Below, one piece after another: positions 51,536 through 60,908 of a stretch of DNA of 64,000 bases. The translations under genes were made by a program, and so were the position numbers. Source of the DNA: Pseudomonas sp. AL03 (GTDB lineage: Bacteria > Pseudomonadota > Gammaproteobacteria > Pseudomonadales > Pseudomonadaceae); contig NZ_JASBRE010000017.1 of NCBI RefSeq assembly GCF_029960815.1, positions 1 through 64,000 on the forward strand. Reading direction: 5' to 3'. The number at the start of each line of letters is the position of its first letter. Within the stretch, counting starts at the first letter, position 1. Below the pieces are notes generated by a model that saw only the letters and a program-made list of their open reading frames with translations, was not told the DNA's origin and did no database searches.

Positions 51536-52681
51536 ATGGCACCTCACTGGATCTGGCAGCAGCCCGATTGGCCGAATTTTAACTGGCAAGCAGAGCGGTT
51601 GGGGCCGTTTTTGCGCGAGTGTGTCCAAGCACAAGGGCGACTGATGGGCATGGCGAGCTCAGTGGGCAGTTCGCTGAGCGCTCAAAGCGAACTGGATGCG
51701 CTGTTGCAGAACATCGTGACCTCATCCGCCATTGAGGGTGAGCAGCTGAATGTAGGTTCGGTTCGCTCGTCATTGGCGCGACGGCTGGGTCTGGAGCTGG
51801 TCGATGGCAATAATGTCAGCCAGCGCAGTGAAGGGTTGGCGCAATTGATGCTCGACGCCACCCAGCATTTCGCTGATCCGCTGACACTGGAGCGTCTGCT
51901 CGATTGGCACGAATGGCTGTTTCCCGAGCAGGACACCGATCTCGCTGCCCGGCTGATCCGTGTCGGCGCGTTACGCGGCGATGATCCGATGCAAGTGGTG
52001 TCCGGCCGCCTCGACAGGCCAACCGTTCACTTCGAAGCCCCGCCTCGTCAGGGCCTTGAGCGACAGCTCGACACCTTCCTCACCTGGTTTACCGCCAGCC
52101 GAAATCAGGCGGGGCTCGATCCATTGCTGCGGGCCGGCATCGCGCACTTCTGGTTTGTCACTCTGCACCCTTTCGACGATGGCAACGGGCGCCTGACGCG
52201 CACGATCACCGATCTGGCATTGGCTCAGGGCGAAGCTCAAGCCATCCGCTTCTATGCCATGTCGGCGAGCATTCTCGAAGACCGGTCCGGTTATTATCGA
52301 GTGCTCGAAACCTGCCAGAAAGCCACACTGGATATCACCGAGTGGCTCGAATGGTTTCTGCAAACCTTGCTGCGCAGCTTGCAACAAGCCATGGCCCGGA
52401 TCGAAAGCGTGCTGGGCAAAGCGCGTTTTTGGCAGGCGCACCGGGAGTCCGGGTTGTCGGCCGAACAGATAAAGGTCCTCAACCGCTTGCTCGATGGCGG
52501 GGAACGAGGTTTCGAGGCGGGCATCAGCGCGGCTCAATATCAGGCAGTCGCCAAAGTGTCGAAAGCCACCGCGACCCGTCATCTGGCCGAACTGTTGGAG
52601 AAGGGCTGCCTGGAACGCCTGCCAGGTGGTGGGCGCAGTACTCGGTACCAGATCAATTATCCAAATGACTCAACCCTTTAA
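51536..52681 (+). CDS. Fic/DUF4172 protein with C-terminal winged helix
   Basis: The 381-residue protein carries a complete Fic active site HPFDDGNGRLTR (HxFxDGNGRxxR), so it can probably transfer AMP or another nucleotide. An N-terminal inhibitory motif TSSAIEGE, matching (S/T)xxxE(G/N), would hold it off until derepressed (class II Fic). The C-terminal 65 residues (LSAEQIKVLNRLL, VSKATATRHLAELLEKGCLER) form a winged helix-turn-helix. The ATG at 51536 is chosen because a longer frame would read through the operators. Targets are unknown. Confidence 0.9.
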   Translation: MAPHWIWQQPDWPNFNWQAERLGPFLRECVQAQGRLMGMASSVGSSLSAQSELDALLQNIVTSSAIEGEQLNVGSVRSSLARRLGLELVDGNNVSQRSEGLAQLMLDATQHFADPLTLERLLDWHEWLFPEQDTDLAARLIRVGALRGDDPMQVVSGRLDRPTVHFEAPPRQGLERQLDTFLTWFTASRNQAGLDPLLRAGIAHFWFVTLHPFDDGNGRLTRTITDLALAQGEAQAIRFYAMSASILEDRSGYYRVLETCQKATLDITEWLEWFLQTLLRSLQQAMARIESVLGKARFWQAHRESGLSAEQIKVLNRLLDGGERGFEAGISAAQYQAVAKVSKATATRHLAELLEKGCLERLPGGGRSTRYQINYPNDSTL

Positions 52682-52700
52682 ATAAACCAAAAGGTGATCT

Positions 52701-52823
52701 GTAGCAGCTGGCGAAGCCTGCGTCCGGCTGCGCAGCAGTCGTCAATCCTGCGTGCACGGTATGTCTGATGTAACGCGGGTACTGGTTTTTACGACTGCTG
52801 CGCAGCCGGACGCAGGCTGCTAC
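52701..52823. repeat. BIME-type inverted repeat
   Basis: Left arm 52701-52742 and right arm 52791-52823 pair over about 33 bases (GTAGCAG, then CCTGCGTCCGGCTGCGCAGC), with 9 extra bases in the left arm. This is the same repeat family as at 60003. Confidence 0.85.
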
Positions 52824-52933
52824 ATAGAGTGTGTTGCTGCTGAAACCAGTGGCCAAAACGCCCAGCTCATTTGCCCATACCCCCCATGTCTGCTAGTGTC
52901 GCGCCGGTTTAACGTCAACCGGAAATAGCCGCC

Positions 52934-53176
52934 ATGGCCCGCAAAAAAGCTGCACTGGATTTCGAACAATCGCTCGCTGACCTGCAAACGCTGGTAGAGC
53001 GTCTGGAGAACGGCGAATTGTCGCTGGAAGATTCGCTGACGGCTTTCGAGCAAGGCATCGGTCTGACACGCGATTGCCAGGCAGCGCTGGCCCAGGCCGA
53101 GCAAAAGGTTCAAGTGCTGCTCGAGCGTGACGGCGAGCTGGCCGAGGAACCCTTCGACGCGGATCAGCCAGAATGA
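52934..53176 (+). CDS. xseB: Exodeoxyribonuclease VII small subunit
   Basis: Accessory subunit of ExoVII, which degrades single-stranded DNA from both ends. The 80-residue product has the family helical core DFEQSLADLQTLVERLENGE and SLEDSLTAFEQGIGLTRDC. The ATG is placed at 52934. It overlaps ispA by four bases; the order xseB-ispA-dxs is conserved in gammaproteobacteria. The large subunit xseA is not in the window. Confidence 0.95.
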   Translation: MARKKAALDFEQSLADLQTLVERLENGELSLEDSLTAFEQGIGLTRDCQAALAQAEQKVQVLLERDGELAEEPFDADQPE

Positions 53177-54060
53177 TTGCAGCGTATTCGGCGACCAGCC
53201 AGGCCCGCGTCAACGCTGCACTGGAAACCCTGTTCAACGCGCCGAGCCCTGAGCTGGCACGTCTGTACGAAGCCATGCGCTACAGCGTGATGAATGGCGG
53301 CAAACGTGTCCGCCCGCTGCTGGCCTACGCCGCCTGCGAAGCGCTGGGCGGCAAGGCTGAGCAAGCCAATGGGGCTGCTTGCGCGGTGGAGCTGATTCAC
53401 GCTTATTCCCTGGTGCATGACGATTTGCCGGCCATGGACGACGATGATCTGCGTCGCGGCCAGCCGACCACCCACAAGAAATTCGATGAAGCCTGCGCGA
53501 TTTTGGCCGGTGACGGCTTGCAGAGCCTGGCGTTCAGCGCCCTGCTCGACCCGCGCCTGAGCACGTCGGACGCTGAAATCCGCCTGCAGATGGTCAGCGC
53601 GCTGGCGTTAGCAGCTGGCCCGGCCGGTATGGTTGGCGGTCAAGCCATCGACCTCGGCTCGGTCGGTCTGAAACTCGATCAAAGAGCTCTCGAAACCATG
53701 CACCGGCACAAGACCGGCGCGCTCATCGAGGTCAGCGTCAAGCTTGGCGCTCTGGCCAGTGGCCGTGCCGAGAAAGACGAACTGAAATCTTTGCAGACTT
53801 ATGCTCAGGCCATCGGTCTGGCATTCCAGGTCCAGGACGACATTCTCGACGTCGAAAGCGATACCGAAACCCTCGGCAAACGCCAGGGCGCGGACATCGC
53901 ACGCGACAAGCCAACCTACCCGGCCCTGCTCGGTCTCGACGCCGCCAAGGCCTACGCCCTGGAACTGCGCGATCAGGCCCTGCACGCGCTGCGACCGTTT
54001 GACGCGGCAGCCGAGCCATTGCGCGATCTGGCCCGTTATATCGTCGAACGCCGCAGCTGA
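53173..54060 (+). CDS. ispA: Farnesyl diphosphate synthase (polyprenyl synthase family)
   Basis: It condenses IPP and DMAPP to geranyl and farnesyl diphosphate for ubiquinone and undecaprenyl lipid synthesis. The 295-residue product has the first aspartate-rich motif HDDLPAMDDDDLRRGQPTTH and the second VQDDILDVESD, both intact. It starts within the xseB stop codon. Confidence 0.96.
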   Translation: MIAAYSATSQARVNAALETLFNAPSPELARLYEAMRYSVMNGGKRVRPLLAYAACEALGGKAEQANGAACAVELIHAYSLVHDDLPAMDDDDLRRGQPTTHKKFDEACAILAGDGLQSLAFSALLDPRLSTSDAEIRLQMVSALALAAGPAGMVGGQAIDLGSVGLKLDQRALETMHRHKTGALIEVSVKLGALASGRAEKDELKSLQTYAQAIGLAFQVQDDILDVESDTETLGKRQGADIARDKPTYPALLGLDAAKAYALELRDQALHALRPFDAAAEPLRDLARYIVERRS

Positions 54061-54151
54061 CGGCGTATCTGCCAAAAAAGACCAACGCGTGGGCAGGGGG
54101 CGATGCATCAGGTAAACTGCCGCATCTTTTATACCTATAACGATTCGCCTG

Positions 54152-56050
54152 ATGCCCACGACGTTTCATGAGATTCCCCGCAAGCGCCCGACCACGCCCC
54201 TGCTCGACCGTGCCAACACGCCGGACGGCCTGCGCCGGTTAGGCGAAGCCGAGCTGGAAACCCTGGCCGATGAGTTGCGCCTGGAATTGCTCTACACGGT
54301 CGGTCAGACCGGCGGGCATTTCGGTGCCGGCCTGGGCGTCATCGAGCTGACCATCGCGTTGCATTACGTCTTCGACACCCCGGACGACCGGCTGGTGTGG
54401 GACGTGGGTCATCAGGCCTATCCGCACAAAATCCTCACCGGCCGTCGCGAGCGCATGGGCACCCTGCGCCAGAAGGACGGCGTCGCGGCGTTCCCGCGTC
54501 GCTCCGAGAGTGAGTACGACACCTTTGGCGTCGGCCACTCCAGCACCTCGATCAGCGCAGCGCTGGGCATGGCCATTGCCGCCCGCCTGCAGAACAGCGA
54601 TCGCAAGGCGATCGCCGTGATCGGCGACGGTGCTCTGACCGCCGGCATGGCCTTCGAGGCGCTGAACCATGCGCCGGAAGTGAACGCCAACATGCTGGTG
54701 ATCCTCAACGACAACGACATGTCGATCTCGCGCAACGTTGGCGGGCTGTCGAATTATCTGGCGAAAATCCTTTCCAGCCGCACTTACGCGAGCATGCGTG
54801 AAGGCAGCAAAAAGGTCCTGTCGCGCCTGCCCGGCGCCTGGGAAATCGCCCGTCGCACCGAAGAATACGCAAAAGGCATGCTGGTTCCCGGCACGCTGTT
54901 CGAAGAGCTGGGCTGGAACTACATCGGCCCGATCGATGGCCACGACCTGCCGACCCTGATCGCCACCCTGCGCAACATGCGCGATCTGAAAGGCCCGCAA
55001 TTCCTGCACGTCGTCACCAAGAAAGGCAAAGGCTTCGCTCCGGCGGAAGTCGACCCGATCGGTTACCACGCCATCACCAAACTCGAACCCCTGGACGCGC
55101 CGGCCGCTGCGCCGAAAAAGGCCGGCGGGCCGAAGTATTCCGGTGTGTTCGGCGAATGGTTGTGTGACATGGCCGCGTCCGATCCGCGTCTTGTCGGGAT
55201 CACTCCAGCGATGAAAGAAGGCTCCGATCTGGTGGCTTTCAGCGAGCGCTTCCCGCTGCGCTACTTCGACGTGGCGATTGCCGAGCAACACGCCGTGACC
55301 TTCGCCGCCGGCATGGCGTGCGAAGGCGCGAAACCGGTGGTGGCGATCTACTCGACGTTCCTGCAGCGCGGTTACGATCAACTGATTCATGACGTCGCGG
55401 TGCAAAACCTCGACGTGTTGTTCGCCATCGACCGCGCAGGTTTAGTGGGTGAAGACGGCCCGACGCACGCGGGCAGCTTCGACCTGTCGTTCCTGCGCTG
55501 CATCCCCGGCATGTTGGTGATGACCCCGAGTGACGAAAACGAATTGCGCAAAATGCTCACCACCGGTCACCTGTTCAACGGCCCGGCGGCCGTGCGTTAT
55601 CCGCGCGGCAATGGTCCGAATGCGACGATCGAAAAAAACCTCGAACCAATCGAAATCGGCAAAGGCGTGGTTCGTCGTCAGGGCCGCAAAGTCGCCCTGC
55701 TGGTGTTCGGCGTGCAACTGGCCGAGGCGCTGAAAGTCGCCGAAACGCTGGATGCAACCGTGGTCGACATGCGGTTCGTCAAACCGCTCGATGAAGCACT
55801 GGTTCGCGAAATCTCCGGTAGCCATGAGCTGCTGGTGACGATCGAAGAGAACGCGATCATGGGCGGTGCCGGTGGCGCCGTCAGCGAGTTTCTCGCCCGC
55901 GAAAACATTCTCAAGTCGATGCTCCATTTGGGCTTGCCGGACAGTTATGTCGAGCACGCCAAGCCTGCGCAAATGCTGGCTGAGTGTGGGCTGGATGAGG
56001 CTGGGATCGAGGCTTCGATTCGTCAGCGCCTGCAACTGCTCAATACCTGA
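54152..56050 (+). CDS. dxs: 1-deoxy-D-xylulose-5-phosphate synthase
   Basis: First enzyme of the MEP isoprenoid pathway: pyruvate plus glyceraldehyde 3-phosphate give DXP, with thiamine diphosphate. The 632-residue product has the thiamine-binding GDGALTAGMAFEALNHA and NDNDMSISRNVGGLS motifs, HQAYPHKILTGRRERMGTLR in the N-domain, and IAEQHAVTFAAGMA with the catalytic glutamate in the pyrimidine domain. It follows ispA by 91 bases, in the same direction. Confidence 0.97.
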   Translation: MPTTFHEIPRKRPTTPLLDRANTPDGLRRLGEAELETLADELRLELLYTVGQTGGHFGAGLGVIELTIALHYVFDTPDDRLVWDVGHQAYPHKILTGRRERMGTLRQKDGVAAFPRRSESEYDTFGVGHSSTSISAALGMAIAARLQNSDRKAIAVIGDGALTAGMAFEALNHAPEVNANMLVILNDNDMSISRNVGGLSNYLAKILSSRTYASMREGSKKVLSRLPGAWEIARRTEEYAKGMLVPGTLFEELGWNYIGPIDGHDLPTLIATLRNMRDLKGPQFLHVVTKKGKGFAPAEVDPIGYHAITKLEPLDAPAAAPKKAGGPKYSGVFGEWLCDMAASDPRLVGITPAMKEGSDLVAFSERFPLRYFDVAIAEQHAVTFAAGMACEGAKPVVAIYSTFLQRGYDQLIHDVAVQNLDVLFAIDRAGLVGEDGPTHAGSFDLSFLRCIPGMLVMTPSDENELRKMLTTGHLFNGPAAVRYPRGNGPNATIEKNLEPIEIGKGVVRRQGRKVALLVFGVQLAEALKVAETLDATVVDMRFVKPLDEALVREISGSHELLVTIEENAIMGGAGGAVSEFLARENILKSMLHLGLPDSYVEHAKPAQMLAECGLDEAGIEASIRQRLQLLNT

Positions 56051-56056
56051 AGAAAA

Positions 56057-56076
56057 CGGCGCACGCCCGTGCGCCG
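56057..56076. repeat. Hairpin after dxs
   Basis: CGGCGCACG and CGTGCGCCG arms with a two-base gap, six bases after the dxs stop codon. It has no T-run, so it is a weak terminator at most. It leaves no room for a cobalamin riboswitch before the receptor gene. Confidence 0.5.
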
Positions 56077-56102
56077 TGCTTCACCCCCGCCACGGATGAC
56101 CG

Positions 56103-57986
56103 ATGAAACTCTCTCCCCTCGCCCTGACGCTGACCCTTCTGCCGTCTGGCCCGCTCCTGGCCGACACCTTCGAACGCGATCAGGCCCTGAAGCTTCCCGA
56201 CGTGCTGATCAGCGCCAACCGTCAGGTCGAAGCGCGCAATGACAGCAGCGCTGCCAACACCGTGTTCACCCGCGAAGACATTGATCGCCTGCAACCGAGC
56301 AGCGTCACTGACTTGCTGCGCCGTGTACCCGGCGTGCAAGTCGGGCAAACCGGTGGGCGCGGCAGTCTGCCGGGGATTTACATTCGCGGCACCAAATCAG
56401 CCCAGAGTCTGGTGCTGGTCGACGGCCAGCGCATCGGCAATTCCACCTCCGGTGACAGCAACCTGCAGCACATCAACATCGAACAGGTTGAGCGCGTGGA
56501 AGTGCTGCGCGGCTCACGCTCGGTGATTTATGGCAGCGACGCGATAGGTGGGGTGATTCAGATCTTCACCCGCCATGGCGGCGAACCCGGTTTGCAACCG
56601 CGAATGCACGCAGGTTTCGGCAGCAACCGGACCTGGGAACGCAGCCTCGGGTTGTCCGGCGGTGACGATCAGACCCGATTCAATCTCGGCGCCAGCCTCG
56701 ATGAAACCGCCGGAATCAATCGCACTCGCGAGTCGTATCCCAGCGACGGCGATCATGACGACTACCGCAACAAATCGGTGAGTTTGAGCCTGAGTCACGC
56801 CCTCACCGATGACATCGAAATCGGCGCCAACCTGCTGGATAACCGTGGCAAAAGTGAGTTCGACAATCCGTTCGGCCGCTTCGACATGGACACGTTCGAG
56901 TCAGTCCAGCAGCAGCCCTACAGCGACTTCGCGGTCAGCAGCATCAGCAGTTACGTCGATGCGCGTATCAACGACCGGTGGAAAACCCGCGTCGAGTTCG
57001 GCCACAGCGAAAACCGCGAGAGGACTTTAGACAAGCTCAGTGACGAACGCAGCGTGTTCAACACGTACCGTGATTCGGTGAACTGGCAGAACGACCTGAC
57101 CCTCGACGAGCGCAACAGCCTGATCCTCGGCGGCGACTGGTACGAGGACCGAATCAACAGCAGCACGCCATTCGACGAGGACAGCCGCTGGAACCGTGCG
57201 GCGTTCATTCAGCATCACTACCAGTCGGATAGCTTCTCCACCGAACTGGGTCTGCGCCGCGATCAGAACCAGCAGTTCGGCGGCCAGAACAGCTGGAGCG
57301 GCACCTTCACCCTGCCGCTGAATCCGGACAACGATGTGCTGCTGACCTACAGCGAAGGTTTCCGCGCGCCGACGTTCAATGATCTGTATTACCCCGATTT
57401 CAGTAATCCGGATCTGAAACCCGAGACCTCGAAAAGCTACGAGCTGCAATGGCGCAGTCAGCTGACCGACACCGCTCGCCTGGAAGCTTCGCTGTACCGT
57501 ACGGACCTGGAAGACGCGATTATTTTCGGCAGCAACTCACGTCCGCAGAACGTGGCCTCGGCACGGATCAACGGGTTCGAAGCGGCGTTGAAACAGGAAC
57601 TGTTCGGCTGGCAGAGCAACCTCGGCGTGGCGATCATCGACCCGCGGGATCGCGACAGTGGTCACACCCTGGCTCGCCGTGCACGGCGGACCTTGAGCCT
57701 GGATCTGGATCGGCAGTTCGAACGCTTGGGGCTCGGCGCCAGTTGGCAGGCCGTGAGCAGCAGCTACGACGATGAAAACAATCAGCAGCCGTTGGGCGGG
57801 TATGCACTGCTGGGGTTGCGCAGCAGCTGGGCGTTGAATCGTGAGATCAAGCTTGAGCTTAAGGTCGATAACGTGCTGGACAAGGGTTATAGCCGAGCGC
57901 TGTACAGCCATGATGGCAGTCAGCATGGGTATCGCGAGGAAGGTCGGGCGTGGATGTTTGGGGTGACCTGGACGCCGAAGCTCTGA
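56103..57986 (+). CDS. btuB: TonB-dependent receptor, BtuB-like (vitamin B12)
   Basis: Outer-membrane barrel of 627 residues with a signal peptide (LALTLTLLPSGPLLADT). The plug domain shows DVLISANRQVEARNDSS, the TDLLRRVPGVQV and GIYIRGTKSAQSLVLVDGQR segments, and VERVEVLRGSRSVIYGSDA. The barrel closes with GYREEGRAWMFGVTWTPKL. Ligand assignment to cobalamin rests on similarity to BtuB and the BtuF-like protein convergent at 58026; another ligand cannot be excluded. Confidence 0.85.
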   Translation: MKLSPLALTLTLLPSGPLLADTFERDQALKLPDVLISANRQVEARNDSSAANTVFTREDIDRLQPSSVTDLLRRVPGVQVGQTGGRGSLPGIYIRGTKSAQSLVLVDGQRIGNSTSGDSNLQHINIEQVERVEVLRGSRSVIYGSDAIGGVIQIFTRHGGEPGLQPRMHAGFGSNRTWERSLGLSGGDDQTRFNLGASLDETAGINRTRESYPSDGDHDDYRNKSVSLSLSHALTDDIEIGANLLDNRGKSEFDNPFGRFDMDTFESVQQQPYSDFAVSSISSYVDARINDRWKTRVEFGHSENRERTLDKLSDERSVFNTYRDSVNWQNDLTLDERNSLILGGDWYEDRINSSTPFDEDSRWNRAAFIQHHYQSDSFSTELGLRRDQNQQFGGQNSWSGTFTLPLNPDNDVLLTYSEGFRAPTFNDLYYPDFSNPDLKPETSKSYELQWRSQLTDTARLEASLYRTDLEDAIIFGSNSRPQNVASARINGFEAALKQELFGWQSNLGVAIIDPRDRDSGHTLARRARRTLSLDLDRQFERLGLGASWQAVSSSYDDENNQQPLGGYALLGLRSSWALNREIKLELKVDNVLDKGYSRALYSHDGSQHGYREEGRAWMFGVTWTPKL

Positions 57987-58025
57987 CCTGAGATTAGCGG
58001 CGTTTGGGCTGGCCCCATCGCGGTC

Positions 58026-58826
58026 TCAGCGATCGGGTGCGATCAGCTGGCACAACTTGGCCGTCGCTTCGATCATCTGCCCACTCGGCCGTTCCAGCCC
58101 TTTATCCGCCACCAACAGCAATTGCCCCTGCGCCACTGCCGCCACTTGCGGCCAGGTTTTCCACGCATCGAGTTGCGCCTGATCGCTGGCCAGAATCACT
58201 TCTGGATTACGCTGCAATACCGCCTCAATACTGACCTGCGGCGCCGGCAGTGTCAGGTCGGCAAACACATTGCGCGCCCCGCACACTTCAAGCGCATCGC
58301 TGATGATCTGCCCGCCGCCAACGGTGTACAGCGGTCGATCCCAGACCTGATAAAACACCCGCAATGGCTCATCCCGACGATAACGCTGGCGCAGCGAATC
58401 CAGTCGCTGACGCAACTTTTCAGCCAATGAAACGCCACGCTCCGGACGGCCGAGCTGCGAGGCAATCGCCTCAATCTGCGACGTGAGTTGTTCGAGGTTG
58501 TGGGGGGCGGCAACGTAGGTCGGGATGTTCAACCGCTTGAGTTGTTCACGCTGGGCCGGGCCAACGCTGCCGGGCCAGAGCAACAGCAGATCGGGCTTGA
58601 GACTGAGCAGCTGTTCCATGTCCAGCTGACCGTACCGGCCAACGGAAGGAAGGTCTTTGAGTTTGGCAGGACGCTCACCGGCATCCAGCACACCCACCAA
58701 CAGGTCGGCTGAATCCAGCTCAACAACGATTTCAGAGAGGGACGGCGCGAGGCTGACAACGCGTTCGACCGCAGCCGCCGGGCCACTGACGGCCAGCAGC
58801 ATAACCGTCAGCCAGACGGGTCGCAT
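58026..58826 (-). CDS. btuF: Cobalamin-binding protein, BtuF-like
   Basis: Periplasmic helical-backbone binding protein of 266 residues with a signal peptide (LTVMLLAVSGPAAAVER). Two lobes are visible: RVVSLAPSLSEIVVELDSAD, LVGVLDAGERPAKLKDLPSVG and KPDLLLLWPG, then VGGGQIISDALEVCGA. It likely delivers B12 or an iron chelate to an ABC transporter not in the window. Its ATG shares one base with the stop codon of the preceding membrane protein. The convergent BtuB-like receptor supports a B12 role, as does the B12-dependent EutBC elsewhere in the window. Confidence 0.85.
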   Translation of the reverse strand: MRPVWLTVMLLAVSGPAAAVERVVSLAPSLSEIVVELDSADLLVGVLDAGERPAKLKDLPSVGRYGQLDMEQLLSLKPDLLLLWPGSVGPAQREQLKRLNIPTYVAAPHNLEQLTSQIEAIASQLGRPERGVSLAEKLRQRLDSLRQRYRRDEPLRVFYQVWDRPLYTVGGGQIISDALEVCGARNVFADLTLPAPQVSIEAVLQRNPEVILASDQAQLDAWKTWPQVAAVAQGQLLLVADKGLERPSGQMIEATAKLCQLIAPDR

Positions 58827-59245
58827 CAGCCGAGTTGACGCGGAATACGGTAAAGGTAGAACAGCACCAGGGTCGACAGCGCCAACAACATCAACGGCAC
58901 CGCTTCGAGGCCGACGAATACCGCCAGCGCGCCGATCCAGGCCGGCAGGCCGGCAGCCAGGAACGCGGTGCGACGCTTGGCCGCCAGGGCGATCCAGGCA
59001 GCAGGTTCTTCAGGGGTGTCGAGGGCTTTTTGAGTGGCGATCAACGCGTGCTTGTAGCCGCCAAAGAATTTCAGGCTGACAAACATCGAAGCCACACCCG
59101 CGATGAACAACGGCATTGCCAGCACCGGCAGGATCGCCTCGCTCTGGCCAAACACGCCGTTGATCACGAACAGCGGTAATAAGGCCAGCGCCAGGTATTG
59201 CCACCAGTTGACGGACAGTCGCCGCCGCACCTGACCTCGGGTCAC
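58826..59245 (-). CDS. Small membrane protein of unknown function
   Basis: The 139-residue protein has four hydrophobic segments (about 15-32, 38-58, 93-110, 115-132). It resembles no family I can name with confidence; homologues occur between ribA and the BtuF-like gene in related pseudomonads, by my recollection of gene order only. It overlaps ribA by four bases at its start and the BtuF-like gene by one base at its end, so it belongs to the same transcript. Confidence 0.75.
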   Translation of the reverse strand: MTRGQVRRRLSVNWWQYLALALLPLFVINGVFGQSEAILPVLAMPLFIAGVASMFVSLKFFGGYKHALIATQKALDTPEEPAAWIALAAKRRTAFLAAGLPAWIGALAVFVGLEAVPLMLLALSTLVLFYLYRIPRQLG

Positions 59246-59859
59246 GCGCGGTCAGCCTCACCCTGATGCTCGTTGCCCATCATGTGGTCGAGCTTGCTGG
59301 CCTTGGTGGCCAGGTAGAGTTTGTTGTGCGGGTTGTGGCCGGTGTGCAGCGGCACGCGCTCGGCGACCACGATGCCCATGTCGGTCAAGGCTTTGACCTT
59401 GCGTGGGTTGTTGGTCATCAAACGCAGGGACTTCACGCCCAAGTGCTCCAGCATCGGCAGGCACATGGCATAGTCACGCTGATCAGCGGCAAAGCCCAGA
59501 CGCTCGTTGGCTTCAACGGTGTCGGCACCGCCATCCTGCAATTCATAGGCGCGGATCTTGTTCAGCAGACCAATGCCACGGCCTTCCTGACGCAAGTAGA
59601 GCAACACACCACGGCCTTCACGAGCGATGGCCTGCAAGGCGGCCTCGAGTTGCGAGCCGCAGTCGCAACGCTGGCTGAACAAGGCATCGCCGGTCAGGCA
59701 CTCGGAGTGCAACCGGCCGAGTACCGGGGCACCGTCGGCGAACTCACCCAGGCTCAGCACAACGTGCTCGCGCCCGTTTTCTTCATCGAGAAAGCCGTGC
59801 ATGGTGAATTGCGCAAAAGGCGTTGGCAGCTTGGAAGCGGCGACAAAAACGACAGGCAC
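59242..59859 (-). CDS. ribA: GTP cyclohydrolase II
   Basis: It opens the imidazole ring of GTP, the first step of riboflavin synthesis. The 205-residue product has the zinc-binding HSECLTGDALFSQRCDCGSQ with all three cysteines, and RQEGRGIGLLNKIRAY. A GTG at 59859, after AGGAG, gives the usual MPVVFVAASKLPTPF start. It is the only intact GTP cyclohydrolase II in view; the RibBA copy at the window's right edge lacks these cysteines. Confidence 0.95.
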   Translation of the reverse strand: MPVVFVAASKLPTPFAQFTMHGFLDEENGREHVVLSLGEFADGAPVLGRLHSECLTGDALFSQRCDCGSQLEAALQAIAREGRGVLLYLRQEGRGIGLLNKIRAYELQDGGADTVEANERLGFAADQRDYAMCLPMLEHLGVKSLRLMTNNPRKVKALTDMGIVVAERVPLHTGHNPHNKLYLATKASKLDHMMGNEHQGEADRA

Positions 59860-60002
59860 CGGTGTGCTCCTGATCAATAAGTACTGGAGATTCGCAGACG
59901 CGGCATTGTAACAGCACGTTCCTACAGACGCTCAGGCTGAATTATGGGGTATAACGATCAAAAAGTTGGATCTCAGGCGCCTGAGGCCCGGTCTGCGCAC
60001 GC

Positions 60003-60140
60003 CCTGTAGCAGCTGGCGAAGCCTGCGTTCGGCGGCGCAGCCATCGTAAATTCAGGCACTGAGGTGTATCAAACTGACCGAGTCGGCAGGTTTCACGACG
60101 GCTCTGCCGCCGAACGCAGGCTTCGCCAGCTGCTACAGGG
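60003..60140. repeat. Long BIME-type inverted repeat
   Basis: CCCTGTAGCAGCTGGCGAAG at 60003 and its complement ending at 60140 begin arms of about 45 bases (60003-60047 and 60095-60140), with small mismatches, around a central gap of about 47 bases. The sequence 59860-60147 holds little else; the ribA promoter and the 3' end of the solute-binding gene border it. Confidence 0.85.
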
Positions 60141-60147
60141 TTCGTGC

Positions 60148-60885
60148 TTAGTTTGAGTCGAATGGATAGGGTTGTTTCCAGCGCTCGAAGATCGGTTTCA
60201 GCTGACCGCTTTTCACCAGCACGTCCATGCGCTGATCGAACAGCGCCATCAGTGTTCGGGCCTTGGGCGTCTTGGCAAAACACAGATACAGCGGCAATTC
60301 CGCGATGTGGGTGCGACGAAACTGCGACGGATCCTTGGCCCGCTTGATGACGTAGTCGACCTCGGTCAACGCGTCGATGTAAAAGTCGGCGCGATTGTGG
60401 GTCAACATCGACAAAATCCCGGTACGCCGCATGACTTCGTTATAGCGGCGTACGTTGGGCAGGTAATCCTGATAGTCGTAGCCGCGGACCCAGGCCAGTC
60501 GATAGTTGCCCAGGGTTTCCGGGGTCGGTGCGGGGGTGCTGGCCAGCCCTAGGGCGTAGATGTGATCGGTATCGAAGTTCCAGCGCGGATAGAGCAGATC
60601 GCTGGACTCATCATGATAGGAGCCGACACACGCGTCGACTTCGCCGCGCTGGGCCAGGCCCATGGAGCGGACGTAGGGTTCGCTGCGGATGTCCAGTTTG
60701 ACCCCCGCTGGCTCGAAGACTTCCCGCAACACGTCCCAGCCCAGACCGTGGCCATCGGCGGCGGTGTAGTCTTCCCAGTCTTCGCTGGCCAGATGAATCA
60801 CCGACGGCGTCGTCGCCCCGTCACCCGCCTGGGCGAGCGAGCAAAACATCGTGAAAACCATCACCGCCAACCAGCGTCGAGCCAT
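60148..60885 (-). CDS. Periplasmic solute-binding protein (transporter substrate-binding domain)
   Basis: The 245-residue secreted protein has a signal peptide (WLAVMVFTMFCSLAQAGD) and a periplasmic binding protein type 2 fold (family 3-like): IHLASEDWEDYTAADGHG, GLGWDVLREVFEPAGVKLDI, GEVDACVGSYHDESS and NRADFYIDALTEVDYVI. Ligand unknown; no permease is adjacent. The ATG at 60885 has a GGGGGA ribosome-binding site. It lies 23 bases after pgpA and is probably co-transcribed with it. Confidence 0.85.
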   Translation of the reverse strand: MARRWLAVMVFTMFCSLAQAGDGATTPSVIHLASEDWEDYTAADGHGLGWDVLREVFEPAGVKLDIRSEPYVRSMGLAQRGEVDACVGSYHDESSDLLYPRWNFDTDHIYALGLASTPAPTPETLGNYRLAWVRGYDYQDYLPNVRRYNEVMRRTGILSMLTHNRADFYIDALTEVDYVIKRAKDPSQFRRTHIAELPLYLCFAKTPKARTLMALFDQRMDVLVKSGQLKPIFERWKQPYPFDSN

Positions 60886-60908
60886 CCTTAGTCCCCCTGT
60901 TTCGCCCT

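Noticed and set aside
56051..56102. Cobalamin riboswitch before btuB
   Set aside because: Only 52 bases are available and they hold a short hairpin; no B12-box is seen.
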